A DNA stretch of 64,000 nt. Origin: CAVWUA01 sp963758025 (GTDB lineage: Bacteria > Planctomycetota > Planctomycetia > Isosphaerales > Isosphaeraceae). The stretch lies in contig CAVWUA010000016.1 of NCBI GenBank assembly GCA_963758025.1, forward strand, positions 399,949 through 463,948, in the 5' to 3' direction. The position numbers and the translations under genes were made by a program. The notes beneath the pieces are model-generated. The model was not told the DNA's origin, ran no database searches, and saw nothing but the letters and a program-made list of their open reading frames with translations. Shown here in pieces: positions 1 through 8,107 of the stretch (position 1 is the first letter of the stretch; each line of letters starts with the position of its first letter).

Positions 1-249
1 GTAGGCCGTCTCGGAGAGGTAATACGAACTCGGCACGTAGCGGGCCGCGCGATAGGTGTAGGCCGTCGGAACGGCATAGCTGTACGAGGTCGCCACGTAG
101 GAGGTCGGGATCGTCAGGATCGACGATGTCGGAACCTCATAGACGGTTTCTCGCGCGCGGTAACCGTGATTGGCCCGGGCCACCACCGGGCACGCCAGGG
201 CCAGCGCCATCGCCGATAATGGGAAGAGTCGCGGCAGTCTGCGAGGCAT
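1..249 (-). CDS. secreted Tyr-rich protein, N-terminal part, cut by window edge
   Basis: Open frame read on the minus strand from ATG at 249 and running off the left edge, so only about 83 residues are visible. It begins with a typical export signal (MPRRLPRLF followed by the hydrophobic stretch LSAMALALACPVVARA) and continues with a Tyr/Thr/Ser-rich region containing repeated short motifs such as TSYVATSYSYA and YVPSSYYL. AGGAG lies 9 bases before this ATG; another in-frame ATG at 258 directly abuts the AGGAG and is therefore less likely. Small secreted proteins of low complexity are common in planctomycetes. Function unknown. Confidence 0.6.
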   Translation of the reverse strand, partial: MPRRLPRLFPLSAMALALACPVVARANHGYRARETVYEVPTSSILTIPTSYVATSYSYAVPTAYTYRAARYVPSSYYLSETAY

Positions 250-542
250 GGTTGTCATCTCCTGGTGAAACCCGGTCGGAACGGCGGCGCGTACTGGACG
301 ATTCTCTTGCCGATCCAACCTCAACATCATTAACCATACCAGACACGCCGGCGGGAACAAGTCGTCCGATCGCGATAAGCCGCAAGTTGCTTGCCGTCCG
401 CGATCTCGATCCCGCGGTCCTGGTCCGTCGTCCCGACCGTTGCCGGTGACAAATTGCGTGCCGGGGTGGAATGTGCGACGATGTCAGGGAGAATCCTAGA
501 ATGTCCCACCCCCGGGGACGACCCACCCGGAGAACTGGAAAA

Positions 543-818
543 ATGTCCAGAACACGCGCCTCGAACGAGATTCTCGACCGCGACTTCCTGGAGATGCGTT
601 GCCGCATTCTGGATCTCGCCGCCGCCCTGGATCGCCTCGATCACGCACCCGAGCCGCCCGGACACTCCGCCGATCATCGGCTCGCGCAGATTCGTCAGGC
701 CATCGAGGCATTGCTCGAATCGGAACCAAGGCGTGGGGAAACCATTCAGCGCATCTTCTCGCTGGAGTACGATCCCCAGTGGCGGGAACGCAACGGACCG
801 CTCACCCCGCGCACGTGA
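543..818 (+). CDS. conserved hypothetical, helical
   Basis: About 91 residues, mostly charged and predicted helical by eye (NEILDRDFLEMRCRILDLAA, then RLAQIRQAIEALLESE and RIFSLEYDPQWRERN). There is no signal peptide or membrane segment. Three in-frame ATGs exist (471, 501, 543). I prefer 543 because GGAGAA lies 8 bases upstream and the residues before it are low-complexity and Arg/Pro-rich. 501 also has GGGAG at a usable distance, so the start is uncertain. No family recognised; the amphipathic helices suggest a small protein-binding module. Confidence 0.5.
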   Translation: MSRTRASNEILDRDFLEMRCRILDLAAALDRLDHAPEPPGHSADHRLAQIRQAIEALLESEPRRGETIQRIFSLEYDPQWRERNGPLTPRT

Positions 819-982
819 GCCACTTCGTTCATTCCGGCCACACCGTCTTGGTTGATCGGGGGCCTGGACGTTCTGCCCCCTAGCCGTGAACCCTCCCCCA
901 TGTTAGCCTGTCGTTCATTCGTTCCGCGGCACATCGAATCGAATGGTGTCGTGCCTCTCGTTCGCATGCGGGTTGCTTTCTC

Positions 983-1453
983 ATGCTCAGACCCACGGTT
1001 GAAGTTCGCGACGAGGGCGGGGTCCTGGTCGCCGAGTTCTGGGATTGCCTCCGGCTCGATCCGGCTCCGGTGCAGGAACTGCGGAACCAGGTGGATCAGC
1101 ATCTGCGACGCGGCGGCCGGCCTGATCTTGCCGTTGACCTCAACGGCGTGACGTTCGCCGGTTCCGCGTCCCTCGGCGGATTCCTGGCCATTCACAAGCT
1201 GTTGCGGCCTCGGTCCGGGCGGATCGTCTTCTTCAATGTCGATCCGACGGTCTTCGAGGTCTTCCGGGTCAGCAAGCTGGATTCGCTCTTCGCCTTCGCC
1301 CCCGATCGCGCGGGGGCCATGACTCTTCTGCGGCGGTCGGACGAGGGCGGTGGCGAACAACCGGGCGACCCCGGAAAGGCTCCCTCGGCGCCTCCGCGCC
1401 CGGCCCCCTCGTCCAGCCCGCCGCCCCTCCGGGGTCGCCGACGGCCGACGTGA
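983..1453 (+). CDS. STAS-domain protein (anti-sigma factor antagonist-like)
   Basis: 156 residues. Residues 1-115 have the STAS pattern: a short beta strand (VEVRDEGGVLVAEF), then DLAVDLNGVTFAGSASLGGF, which corresponds to the phospho-acceptor loop of SpoIIAA-like proteins, then RIVFFNVDPTVFEVFRVSKL. The Ser in the GSASLGG loop is the expected site for a partner-switch kinase. Residues 116-156 form a Pro/Arg/Ser-rich tail with no recognisable fold. A second STAS protein follows at 1623, so the two probably act in the same partner-switch pathway in the cytoplasm. No RsbW-type kinase or phosphatase is visible nearby. Family assignment is firm; the regulated target is unknown. Confidence 0.8.
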   Translation: MLRPTVEVRDEGGVLVAEFWDCLRLDPAPVQELRNQVDQHLRRGGRPDLAVDLNGVTFAGSASLGGFLAIHKLLRPRSGRIVFFNVDPTVFEVFRVSKLDSLFAFAPDRAGAMTLLRRSDEGGGEQPGDPGKAPSAPPRPAPSSSPPPLRGRRRPT

Positions 1454-1622
1454 CTCCGGACGCGACTCCGCCGGCGTGCCCGGCCCTGGACCACCGACCG
1501 ATCGCCGGAACGTAGCGGGAAGGCGGGCCTTGCCCACCCGTCGCGGAGAACCTTGACCACTGTCAGTCTCGGAACCTGGCACGACCTCAACTCTTCTGAA
1601 AGCAGCAGGAAGGACAGGCGTC

Positions 1623-1997
1623 ATGGCCGCCACCCCTCGGATCAAGCTCGATGATGCTGATGGCGTGCCGGTTATCAGCTTTATGGATCGTCGGCTCTTT
1701 GATGATGTGACCGTCCGCGAGGTCGGTGAGCAAATGCTCGCCGCCTTGCCCCGAGGGAAGCAGCCGGTCGCCCTGATCCTGGACTTCTCGGGTGTGGATT
1801 CCATCTCCAGCGCGATGCTAGGCAAGCTGATCCTGGTGCTTCGGCAGGTCGATTCCGCCGGAGGAAAGCTCCGGCTCTGCGAGTTGTCCCCGAACGTCCG
1901 CGCCGTGCTGGAGTCCACCAACCTGGACCGCCTCTTCGCGATCGACCGCGATTGTCGAGCCGCGCGCGAGGCCCTGGAGGCGTCGGGAACGGTGTAA
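1623..1997 (+). CDS. STAS-domain protein (anti-anti-sigma-like)
   Basis: 124 residues, essentially one STAS domain: IKLDDADGVPVISFMDRRLF, the acceptor loop LDFSGVDSISSAMLGKLI with candidate Ser residues, and the C-terminal helix VRAVLESTNLDRLFAI. AGGAAGGACAG precedes the ATG. It is the usual length for SpoIIAA/RsbV-like proteins and lacks the Pro-rich tail of the STAS gene upstream. The stop is 3 bases before the next ATG, so it is very likely co-translated with the metallo-hydrolase gene that follows. Expected role by family: a phosphorylation-dependent switch that sequesters an anti-sigma factor or another kinase; the target is not visible here. Confidence 0.85.
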   Translation: MAATPRIKLDDADGVPVISFMDRRLFDDVTVREVGEQMLAALPRGKQPVALILDFSGVDSISSAMLGKLILVLRQVDSAGGKLRLCELSPNVRAVLESTNLDRLFAIDRDCRAAREALEASGTV

Positions 1998-2000
1998 GCG

Positions 2001-2753
2001 ATGAGCCAAGGGATGCGGTTCCTCTGCCTGGGGGTCGGCGATGCGCATTCGGCGCGCTGGTACAATGCCTCGGTGGCCGTCGAGTGCGATGGATCGTGGC
2101 TCCTGATCGACTGCCCCCACCCGATCCGCAAGGTACTCCGCGAAGCGGGCGAGGCCGCCGGGATCGCGCTCGACGTTCCCGACTTCGCTGGCGTCGTGCT
2201 GACCCACCTGCACGCCGACCACGCCGCCGGCCTGGAGGGTTATGGGTTTTACTGGCACTTCGGCCTGAAACAACCCGCCGTGCTGCTGACTCATCCCGAG
2301 GTGGCCGGAGACCTCTGGGAGCACCACCTGAAAGCCTCGATGGGGCGGCTCCTGCCCGCGCCCGATGCCTCGCCGGTGGCCAGGTCCCGCGAGGATTACT
2401 TCGACGTGCGGCTCCTCTCCGAGCATGAACCGACGACGCTTGGCCCGTTCACCATCGAGTGCCGGCGGACAATCCACCACATCCCGACCTTCGCCCTGCG
2501 CATCCAGGGGGGCGGCCGGTCACTGGGTCTGAGCGCGGATACGGCATTTGACCCGGGCCTGATCGACTGGCTCGATGCGGCGGACCTCATCATTCACGAG
2601 ACGAACGTCGGCATTCACACGCCCTATGAGGCCCTGGCCGCCTTGCCGGAACGGCTCCGGGCCAAGATGCGGCTGACTCATTATCCCGACGACTTCGATC
2701 TGGACGCCAGCGCGATCGAGCCTCTCCAACCTGGGCGTTGCTACGAGGTGTGA
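2001..2753 (+). CDS. metallo-beta-lactamase-fold hydrolase
   Basis: 250 residues. The N-terminus has the MBL beta-sandwich start (MRFLCLGVGDAHS) and the metal-binding signature THLHADHAAG at about residues 70-80 (HxHxDH). Further candidate ligands are the His in IECRRTIHHIPTFAL, the Asp in LGLSADTAFDPGL and the His in LIIHETNVG; the last part resembles RNase Z/PqqB-type hydrolases. The ATG is 3 bases after the STAS stop, indicating one operon. The substrate cannot be told; a soluble phosphodiesterase or thioester-type hydrolase is possible. Length is usual for single-domain MBL proteins. Confidence 0.8.
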   Translation: MSQGMRFLCLGVGDAHSARWYNASVAVECDGSWLLIDCPHPIRKVLREAGEAAGIALDVPDFAGVVLTHLHADHAAGLEGYGFYWHFGLKQPAVLLTHPEVAGDLWEHHLKASMGRLLPAPDASPVARSREDYFDVRLLSEHEPTTLGPFTIECRRTIHHIPTFALRIQGGGRSLGLSADTAFDPGLIDWLDAADLIIHETNVGIHTPYEALAALPERLRAKMRLTHYPDDFDLDASAIEPLQPGRCYEV

Positions 2754-2785
2754 GAGAGGCCCGGCGCCGTGTCGATCGTCTCGGT

Positions 2786-3295
2786 TCAGTTCTGGTCGAT
2801 CCAGTTGATCGGGCTGTCCCACCAGGGGGGCGTGCCCGTGTTGCGGAAGCCGTAGAAATAGTTGCCGCGCGTCGGATAGATGACCGGCTCTTTCGCTCGC
2901 AAGTTGGGATTGGAGAACGACGTTCCGACCACCGGACGGACGGACCCATCATAACCCCGATTGTACGTGACGATCGGTGCGGAGACGCGACGGTAATCCG
3001 ACAGCGGGCCATACAGGGACATCGCGTTATAGCCGTACTCGCCCAGCGGCGAATAGCCGCCCCCGGCGTTCATGTTGCCCCGCACGTAGACGTACGGTTC
3101 GGGATAGAACGTGCCGAGCATCGGCGACGGTGCGTCCCGAATCACTGGACGCGACACCGTCGGAGTTACCACGCGGGTTGGAACCGCCGCTCGCCTGGAG
3201 AACGGCCAGCCCGCATCCGCCGTTGTCGTGGCCATCACGGCCAGGCCAAATACCCCGATCCACCGAATCACCCCGCGCCACGTCCCGGAAATCAT
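2786..3295 (-). CDS. secreted hypothetical protein, Tyr/Pro/Gly-rich
   Basis: 169 residues. The N-terminus MISGTWRGVIRWIGVFGLAV followed by MATTTADAG is a clear signal peptide. The mature part is rich in Tyr, Pro, Gly and Asn (FYPEPYVYVRGNMNAGGGYS, YNAMSLYGPLSDYRR, RGNYFYGF) and ends WWDSPINWIDQN. There are no Cys pairs or membrane segments after the signal. It lies convergent to the metallo-hydrolase with about 30 bases between them. Composition resembles other planctomycete surface proteins, including the one cut at the left edge. Function unknown. Confidence 0.7.
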   Translation of the reverse strand: MISGTWRGVIRWIGVFGLAVMATTTADAGWPFSRRAAVPTRVVTPTVSRPVIRDAPSPMLGTFYPEPYVYVRGNMNAGGGYSPLGEYGYNAMSLYGPLSDYRRVSAPIVTYNRGYDGSVRPVVGTSFSNPNLRAKEPVIYPTRGNYFYGFRNTGTPPWWDSPINWIDQN

Positions 3296-3456
3296 GATGC
3301 CACCTCAAGAGGTCGATCCCGACAAGCACCGGCCGGAGCTTGTCGGCGGAATCTCATGTTGCTCTTGAGGAATTCTACCCCAAAATTCGGCAGGCCCCCA
3401 AATCTCCGGGCGCGATGGGGAAGGAATCCGTGGTGTTGTTCCCATCCGGGTTGAGA

Positions 3457-3513
3457 GTGAGCGCAGCGAAACCCACCGGAAAACGGGTCGTCGATGACTT
3501 TCGCTGCGCCCAC
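3457..3513. repeat. inverted repeat, 15-base arms, dispersed-repeat type
   Basis: Arm GTGAGCGCAGCGAAA at 3457-3471 pairs with TTTCGCTGCGCCCAC at 3499-3513 with one mismatch. The motif GCGCAGCGAAACCCACC resembles dispersed intergenic palindromes known from planctomycete genomes. It lies between two convergent-side minus-strand genes and could act as a terminator for the XRE gene, which ends at 3538. Confidence 0.5.
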
Positions 3514-3537
3514 GGCACGAATCCGCGGAGTGCGTCC

Positions 3538-4053
3538 TCAGCCCGTCTGCTTGCCCTGCCGGACCATCAGGAGGCGGTACGATTCTTCGATGATCCCGGC
3601 GACGCTCTCCCCCATGGAGGAGGCGAGCAGTTCGTGGAACTTGCGTTGCAGTTCCACTTCACGAGACGGCTGGACCGTCCGCGCATTGAGTTCCCGGTTC
3701 CTGGAAGGACGCCGGGGAGCCTCCCACGACGGTTCCGGGGCCGGTCGATCGATCACGGCAGCGGGGGCGTCGCCCTGCTCCCAGCCCGGTGTGGGCGAGG
3801 AATACGCCTCGGCGGGCTGAGGACCATACGAGGAGACATGGTAGGCCCGGCCCTCGACGTTCCCGAGCAGGGCCTCGATGGAAACGTCCAGGGCCCTGGC
3901 GATCCGCCGCAGGGTCCCCGCGCGGGGGGTCTCCGTCTTCCCACACTCAATCTGATAGAGCGCGGTCCGGGAAATCTCGGCTCGACTGGCCAGTTCGTCC
4001 GGTCCCCATCCCTTGGCGTACCGGTAATCACGGACCCGTTTCGCTATGGTCAC
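3538..4053 (-). CDS. XRE-family HTH transcriptional regulator
   Basis: 171 residues from GTG at 4053, which has AGGAG 8 bases upstream; an upstream frame extension to 4134 has no ribosome site. Residues 1-60 form a Cro/C1-type helix-turn-helix: VRDYRYAKGWGPDELASRA, EISRTALYQIECGKTETPRA, then LRRIARALDVSIEALLG. The remaining part is a linker rich in Pro and Ser and a charged C-terminal helix (REVELQRKFHELLASSMGES). There is no peptidase or cupin domain. Binds DNA by family; operator and targets unknown. It is divergent from the dienelactone hydrolase gene, with about 310 bases between, which makes that gene a candidate target. Confidence 0.8.
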   Translation of the reverse strand: MTIAKRVRDYRYAKGWGPDELASRAEISRTALYQIECGKTETPRAGTLRRIARALDVSIEALLGNVEGRAYHVSSYGPQPAEAYSSPTPGWEQGDAPAAVIDRPAPEPSWEAPRRPSRNRELNARTVQPSREVELQRKFHELLASSMGESVAGIIEESYRLLMVRQGKQTG

Positions 4054-4367
4054 GATTCGGCTCCTGGTAATGAAGGAAATGTGATTGGAAGGTTCTTCAA
4101 CTAAAGAGTACAAAGAGAAAGGAAAGTCTGTCAATATGCCATACCAGGCGATTCCCTGGAATTATACCCCCGGGTTCTGAAAGAATCGCGAGTTTTTGTG
4201 CTTTTCAATGCCACCAATCATGCGCGGTTTGTTGTGCGATCGGATGCGAAAGGAACATGTTGACGTGCGAGTCCAGGGAGCTTCCAATGACGGGACGGTT
4301 GCAACGGAAGAGATTCCGGAGCAATTACAAACGAGATGCGGCAATTCCATACGAAGGTGAGTTGAAC

Positions 4368-5176
4368 ATGGTGACGCTTAAACAAGCAACGAGCTGGTCT
4401 TTCGTTCTTTGCGGACTGGCATTGACACTCGGCAGCACGGCCTTCGCGGCGCCGGAGCCGCAGGAAACGAAGGATAAAGCGAAGATCGAGACCGCCATGG
4501 TCGAGTTGCCGGGCGGGTCCGGCCCGATCAAGGGCTACCTGGCCCGGCCCGAGGGGGAGGGGCCGTTCCCGGCGATCGTGCTGGTCCACGAGTGGTGGGG
4601 GCTGACTGACTGGGTGAAGCAGAACGCCGACCGGTTCGCCGGGCAAGGCTACGTCGCGCTCGCCGTGGACCTTTACGGGGGGCAGGTGGCCGACGATCCG
4701 GGCAAGGCCCACGAACTGATGCGCGCCCTGGACGAGCGCGAAGCCGTCGCCGACCTGGAAGGGGGCGTCGCGTATCTCCGCAAGCAACCTTATGTGAACA
4801 CGGTGAAAAAGCTCGGCGTGATCGGCTGGTGCATGGGGGGAGGGTATGCTCGTCTGCTCGCGCAAGCATCCGACGCGGTGGGGCCGACGGTCATCTGTTA
4901 CGGCTCGGTGGCCACGCAGCCCGAGCAGCTCGCCACGCTCAAGGACAACCGAATTCTTGGGATCTTCGGCGCGAAGGATCAGGGGATTCCAGCCTCCCGC
5001 GTCGAAACATTCCGGGATGAACTGAAGAAACTCGGCGGTCAGGTCGAGGTGCACATCTACGACGACGCCGGGCACGCCTTCATGCGCCGGGCGGAAATCA
5101 ATATGCCGCCGACTCCGCGACGGATGCGTGGAAACAGATCACCCGATTCTTTGCCGAAACGCTGAAGTCGTCCTGA
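4368..5176 (+). CDS. dienelactone hydrolase-family protein, secreted, with a 1-base frameshift near its end
   Basis: About 269 residues after restoring the frame. The start at 4368 has GAAGGTGAG upstream and is followed by a signal peptide (VTLKQATSWSFVLCGLALTL then GSTAFAA). The alpha/beta hydrolase body shows the family features PAIVLVHEWWGL (oxyanion loop), the nucleophile elbow GVIGWCMGGG with a Cys nucleophile, as in dienelactone hydrolase, Asp in IFGAKDQGIP and His in DDAGHAFM. After FMR the frame breaks. Adding one C in the run at about 5088 gives PGGNQYAADSATDAW and then KQITRFFAETLKSS, the normal family end, with TGA at 5174. Without this the frame ends aberrantly at 5165. The enzyme is expected to hydrolyse small esters or lactones outside the cytoplasm. 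Confidence 0.85.
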
Positions 5177-5198
5177 GGTTCCCCTCGGGCCATCGAGC

Positions 5199-5250
5199 AA
5201 AAAAACGAGAGGAGGGTCGCCTCTCCCGGAACCGGGGGAGACGGCCCTCC
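5199..5250 (-). terminator. Rho-independent terminator, probably bidirectional
   Basis: A stem from GGAGGGTCGCCTCTCCCGG (5211-5229) pairs with GGGGGAGACGGCCCTCC (5234-5250), with few mismatches and a short loop. On the minus strand it is followed after 5 bases by seven T (A7 at 5199-5205). It serves the minus-strand gene ending at 5298 and sits just after the hydrolase stop on the plus strand. Confidence 0.75.
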
Positions 5251-5297
5251 TTGGTGAACGACCCCGAGGTCCTCACGACCTCGAAACACGCATTCTC

Positions 5298-6452
5298 TCA
5301 AAATGTGCGAGGTTGAGCACGCCCGTCACGCTCCGAACGACGTGCGAGTCGAGCGGGCAACGCCGGGTCCGCTTCGGAGTCACGGCTCAGCGGCAGCCGG
5401 CGAACGAGCGGGTGGTCGTGGGGCTGAGGATTGACCAGGTGCATCCAGCGGCCGTCGAGCGAAAAGATCGGCGGCTGGGGGGAGATGGTTGTGCTCGGGG
5501 TCCGGATTTCCTCGGCAAGGACCCGGAGCGCATGGCCATCGGGGTCGCAATGGAGCGGAGCGACCTGAACTTGCCACTCGTTCGCCTCAAGGCCCCGGGT
5601 CAGGTAGGCCAGCAGCATATTTCCATCGGGCAACGTCCGCGTCACCGGATACTGCTCCAGAACCAAAGGATCGTCGTCTCGCCGAGGCGTTACCCGACCG
5701 GCCGCCACGACGGCCATTCCGTCCGGGGCCAGCCGGAGCCACCAGATCTGCGTTTCACCGTAGTAGTTCTTCCCCATCTGCGTCCGCTTCACGTTGAGCG
5801 AGGCGATGACCGTGTTCTGGAACCGTGGGTCCTCAGGCCACGTCAGGCTCGTGATAAAGTATCGATCCTCCTCAAGCTCGGGGCAACGCCAGAGCAACGG
5901 TTGGGGTTGCCGGTCCTTTGAGGAGAAGAGGGAAACTCCCTCATGGTCCTCGTGGAACGACATCTGGTACAGATGTCCGTCCCCCGCGGGAAAGAGAATC
6001 CGCTCCTCGGTTCCCGGATACCAGCAAGGCGGACAGCTCGGAAGCACGTTGGATTCGACGTAATCCAAAGGCTCTCCGTCTGGATATCGATAACGGGCCA
6101 GACCGCATCCATCAATAATCTTATCTTCTAGTTTTCCCGTATACTTTGTCCATCGCCCCACGACCTGCGACTGACCGTTCTCATCCTGCCAGGGGGCACG
6201 TGAGGCCATCTCCAGCATGTCTCCTTCGGGTAAATCCAGACGGCTCATGTCGCCCGTCCGTGAGTCGAAAAAGTACGTCCCCGGTTTCATGTTCGTGGCG
6301 GCCATGCGATGAACGTAAACCAGCGATACCGGGGTCAGCTCTCGCATCCGTGGAGCGTCCGGAAACATGCGGCCCAGACCAATCGCGACGATGTTGAGCC
6401 CCAATGCCGCGAAGACAATCAGGCGGATCAAGCAGATTAACGAAGTCTTCAT
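5298..6452 (-). CDS. membrane-anchored extracytoplasmic protein, unknown function
   Basis: 384 residues. Residues 1-28 (MKTSLICLIRLIVFAALGLN then IVAIGLG) form an uncleaved signal anchor or signal peptide. The rest is soluble and beta-rich with repeated blade-like segments (GTYFFDSRTGDMSRLDLPEG, ERILFPAGDGHLYQMSFHED, DRYFITSLTWPEDPRF, TQIWWLRLAPDGMAVVAAG, PPIFSLDGRWMHLVNPQ), reminiscent of TolB/WD40-like propellers. CPPC occurs near residue 138. The C-terminal 30 residues are Arg/Pro-rich. No enzyme motif recognised. It is a single-gene unit with its own terminator. Confidence 0.7.
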   Translation of the reverse strand: MKTSLICLIRLIVFAALGLNIVAIGLGRMFPDAPRMRELTPVSLVYVHRMAATNMKPGTYFFDSRTGDMSRLDLPEGDMLEMASRAPWQDENGQSQVVGRWTKYTGKLEDKIIDGCGLARYRYPDGEPLDYVESNVLPSCPPCWYPGTEERILFPAGDGHLYQMSFHEDHEGVSLFSSKDRQPQPLLWRCPELEEDRYFITSLTWPEDPRFQNTVIASLNVKRTQMGKNYYGETQIWWLRLAPDGMAVVAAGRVTPRRDDDPLVLEQYPVTRTLPDGNMLLAYLTRGLEANEWQVQVAPLHCDPDGHALRVLAEEIRTPSTTISPQPPIFSLDGRWMHLVNPQPHDHPLVRRLPLSRDSEADPALPARLARRSERDGRAQPRTF

Positions 6453-6522
6453 GACATCACCTTGAGTCTTATGGAGATTCCCGTGATTTTATGATCAATT
6501 TCGTTCTGAACACTCTGAACCC

Positions 6523-6608
6523 TTCCTGGATCGCGTCTTGATTGTCAACGAATTCTTTAAGAGTTTGTGGTGGACTCGAAGAGAATTCGTTGAAGCTCGA
6601 TCCAGGAA
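6523..6608. repeat. compound inverted repeat (two nested pairs of 11-base arms)
   Basis: Outer arms TTCCTGGATCG (6523-6533) and CGATCCAGGAA (6598-6608) are perfect reverse complements. Inner arms CAACGAATTCT (6546-6556) and AGAATTCGTTG (6582-6592) are also perfect. The spacing between outer and inner arms is unequal (12 and 5 bases), and the central loop is 25 bases. The DNA is AT-richer than its surroundings. It could be a small mobile-element remnant, a structured RNA or a protein-binding site. Confidence 0.6.
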
Positions 6609-6623
6609 AAGGGGGGAGAGTCG

Positions 6624-6932
6624 TCAGGGTGTGGGCGATGCCTTAGGGTAGGGACACTTGCGGAGAGCGTTTCGCCGGATACCTGGAGAGGGGGGGACCA
6701 CCCGCAGTGGTTTCACCCAGGACCACCACCCATCCGGTTGGCCCGGGAACGGGTGACGTTCCATTCGGAAAATCAGAGGTAGCAAACCCAATACCAAAGG
6801 ATGGAAAGCCACCCAGTGACGGTGGAGATCCGGTCGAGGTTGCTGGCCGTTAATTGTTATTGAAAAAAGAGTTAGAGCAAAGACGCAGAATAGGGCTCCG
6901 GCCGCGACTCGACCCTCGCGGGGCCGGGCCAT
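6624..6932 (-). CDS. possible small membrane protein
   Basis: 102 residues with two hydrophobic segments (GALFCVFALTLFSITI, residues 12-27, and HPLVLGLLPLIF, residues 44-55) and a basic, Pro-rich C-terminus (PLRVVPPSPGIRRN). There is no convincing ribosome binding site and no recognised family. It may be a chance frame; its hydrophobic pattern is the only argument for it. Confidence 0.3.
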   Translation of the reverse strand: MARPREGRVAAGALFCVFALTLFSITINGQQPRPDLHRHWVAFHPLVLGLLPLIFRMERHPFPGQPDGWWSWVKPLRVVPPSPGIRRNALRKCPYPKASPTP

Positions 6933-7216
6933 CCCCGGTTCATCGCCCAGGAAACAGGCAGCGCCGCCTGTCGGGAGATCGCGGCGAGGGTAAATTGTAG
7001 GTGCTCGTATGATGAAGAGTCCGATTCATTCCGAGGGTCGGTGAGGGGGGATCGGCGTCGAGGCGGGTTGAACGGCGTTCGGTGGGACTTCATAATGGTC
7101 GCCGTGACGCCCGGGATTGCCGAAGTCTCGGCGGAGGGGTCTGCCGTCCTTATCCCGGGGCCAAGAGTCCTTCCTGTCCGCGTTGCGGCACGAAACATTC
7201 TCCGATTGAGGTTCCC

Positions 7217-8071
7217 ATGCGCCTCGCTTTCAGTACCAACGCCTACATGCGTTTCCCCTTCGGGGAGGCCGCCAGGCGGATCGCGTCCCTCGGCTACGAG
7301 GGGCTGGAACTCATGGCCGACGTCCCGCACGCCTGGCCCAACGGACTGCTCGAAGGGCCGAAGCGGGCCATCCGTGACGCGATGCGCACGCACAACCTGA
7401 CGTTCTCGAACGTGAATGCGTTCATGATGAACGCGATCAACGACTACCGGCAGCCGTACTGGTATCCGTCGTTCATCGAGCCGGACGAAGGATACCGCCG
7501 CGTGCGGATCGACCACACCCGGCGTGCTCTGGACCTCTGCGCCGAGCTGGACGCGCCCCACATCACGACCGAGCCGGGTGGTCCGCTCGCCCCCGGCCAG
7601 AGCCGTCAGGAGGGGATCGACCTGTTCGTCGAGGCCCTGAAACCACTGGCCGAGCACGCCCATAACCTCGGGGTGCTGCTCCTGATCGAGCCGGAGCCGG
7701 GGCTTTTGATCGAGACGACCGACCAGTACCTGGAAATCGCCGAGCGGCTGAACGCGCCGTCGATCGGCTTGAACTTCGATGTCGGCCACGCCTTCTGCAT
7801 GAGCGAGGACCTGCCGGGGCAGATCGCCAAGCTCGCGCCGCACACCCGTCACTACCACTTCGAGGACATCGCCGCGACGCGCGTGCATCACCACCTGGTT
7901 CCCGGCACCGGCGCGATCGACTTCGCCGAGGTTCTCGCCGCGATCCGCAAGACGGGGTACGATGGCTGGCTGACGGTCGAGCTGTACCCGTTCGTCGAGG
8001 ACCCCGACGCCGCGGCGAAGGCGGCTCGCGAGTTGCTCCTGCCGCTGCTCGAACCGGCCGGGGCGGCGTGA
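7217..8071 (+). CDS. sugar phosphate isomerase/epimerase-like TIM-barrel protein (EboE-like position)
   Basis: 284 residues from ATG at 7217 (GAGG 6 bases upstream). It is an AP-endonuclease-2/xylose-isomerase-like TIM barrel: MRLAFSTNAYMRFPFGEAAR, LGYEGLELMADVPHAWP, and the expected metal ligands Glu in LLLIEPEPGLL, Asp/His in GLNFDVGHAF, His in HTRHYHFEDI and Glu in GWLTVELYPF. Neighbours are a UbiA prenyltransferase, an EboF-like protein and an EboB-like hydrolase, the company kept by EboE in ebo clusters of cyanobacteria and other bacteria. That family is longer as I remember it, so the gene symbol is not assigned. The metal site looks intact, so it is probably an active isomerase or epimerase of unknown substrate. 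Confidence 0.8.
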   Translation: MRLAFSTNAYMRFPFGEAARRIASLGYEGLELMADVPHAWPNGLLEGPKRAIRDAMRTHNLTFSNVNAFMMNAINDYRQPYWYPSFIEPDEGYRRVRIDHTRRALDLCAELDAPHITTEPGGPLAPGQSRQEGIDLFVEALKPLAEHAHNLGVLLLIEPEPGLLIETTDQYLEIAERLNAPSIGLNFDVGHAFCMSEDLPGQIAKLAPHTRHYHFEDIAATRVHHHLVPGTGAIDFAEVLAAIRKTGYDGWLTVELYPFVEDPDAAAKAARELLLPLLEPAGAA

Positions 8072-8107
8072 ACTCCGTCCGTCCACGAGTAGACCGGGGA
8101 GGCCTCG

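Larger units (their letters stand above)
6453..7216. other. long intergenic stretch with an inverted repeat and one doubtful small ORF
   Basis: The 764 bases between the anchored protein and the ebo-like cluster hold the compound inverted repeat at 6523-6608 and a doubtful minus-strand ORF (6624-6932). Both are listed separately. AT-rich tracts at 6470-6560 and 6840-6900 may carry promoters. Nothing else recognised. Confidence 0.5.

Noticed and set aside
746..2131. Long minus-strand frame of 461 codons
   Set aside because: It is antisense to two clear STAS genes and part of the hydrolase, is Arg/Ser/Pro-rich and has no ribosome site; a GC-rich shadow frame.
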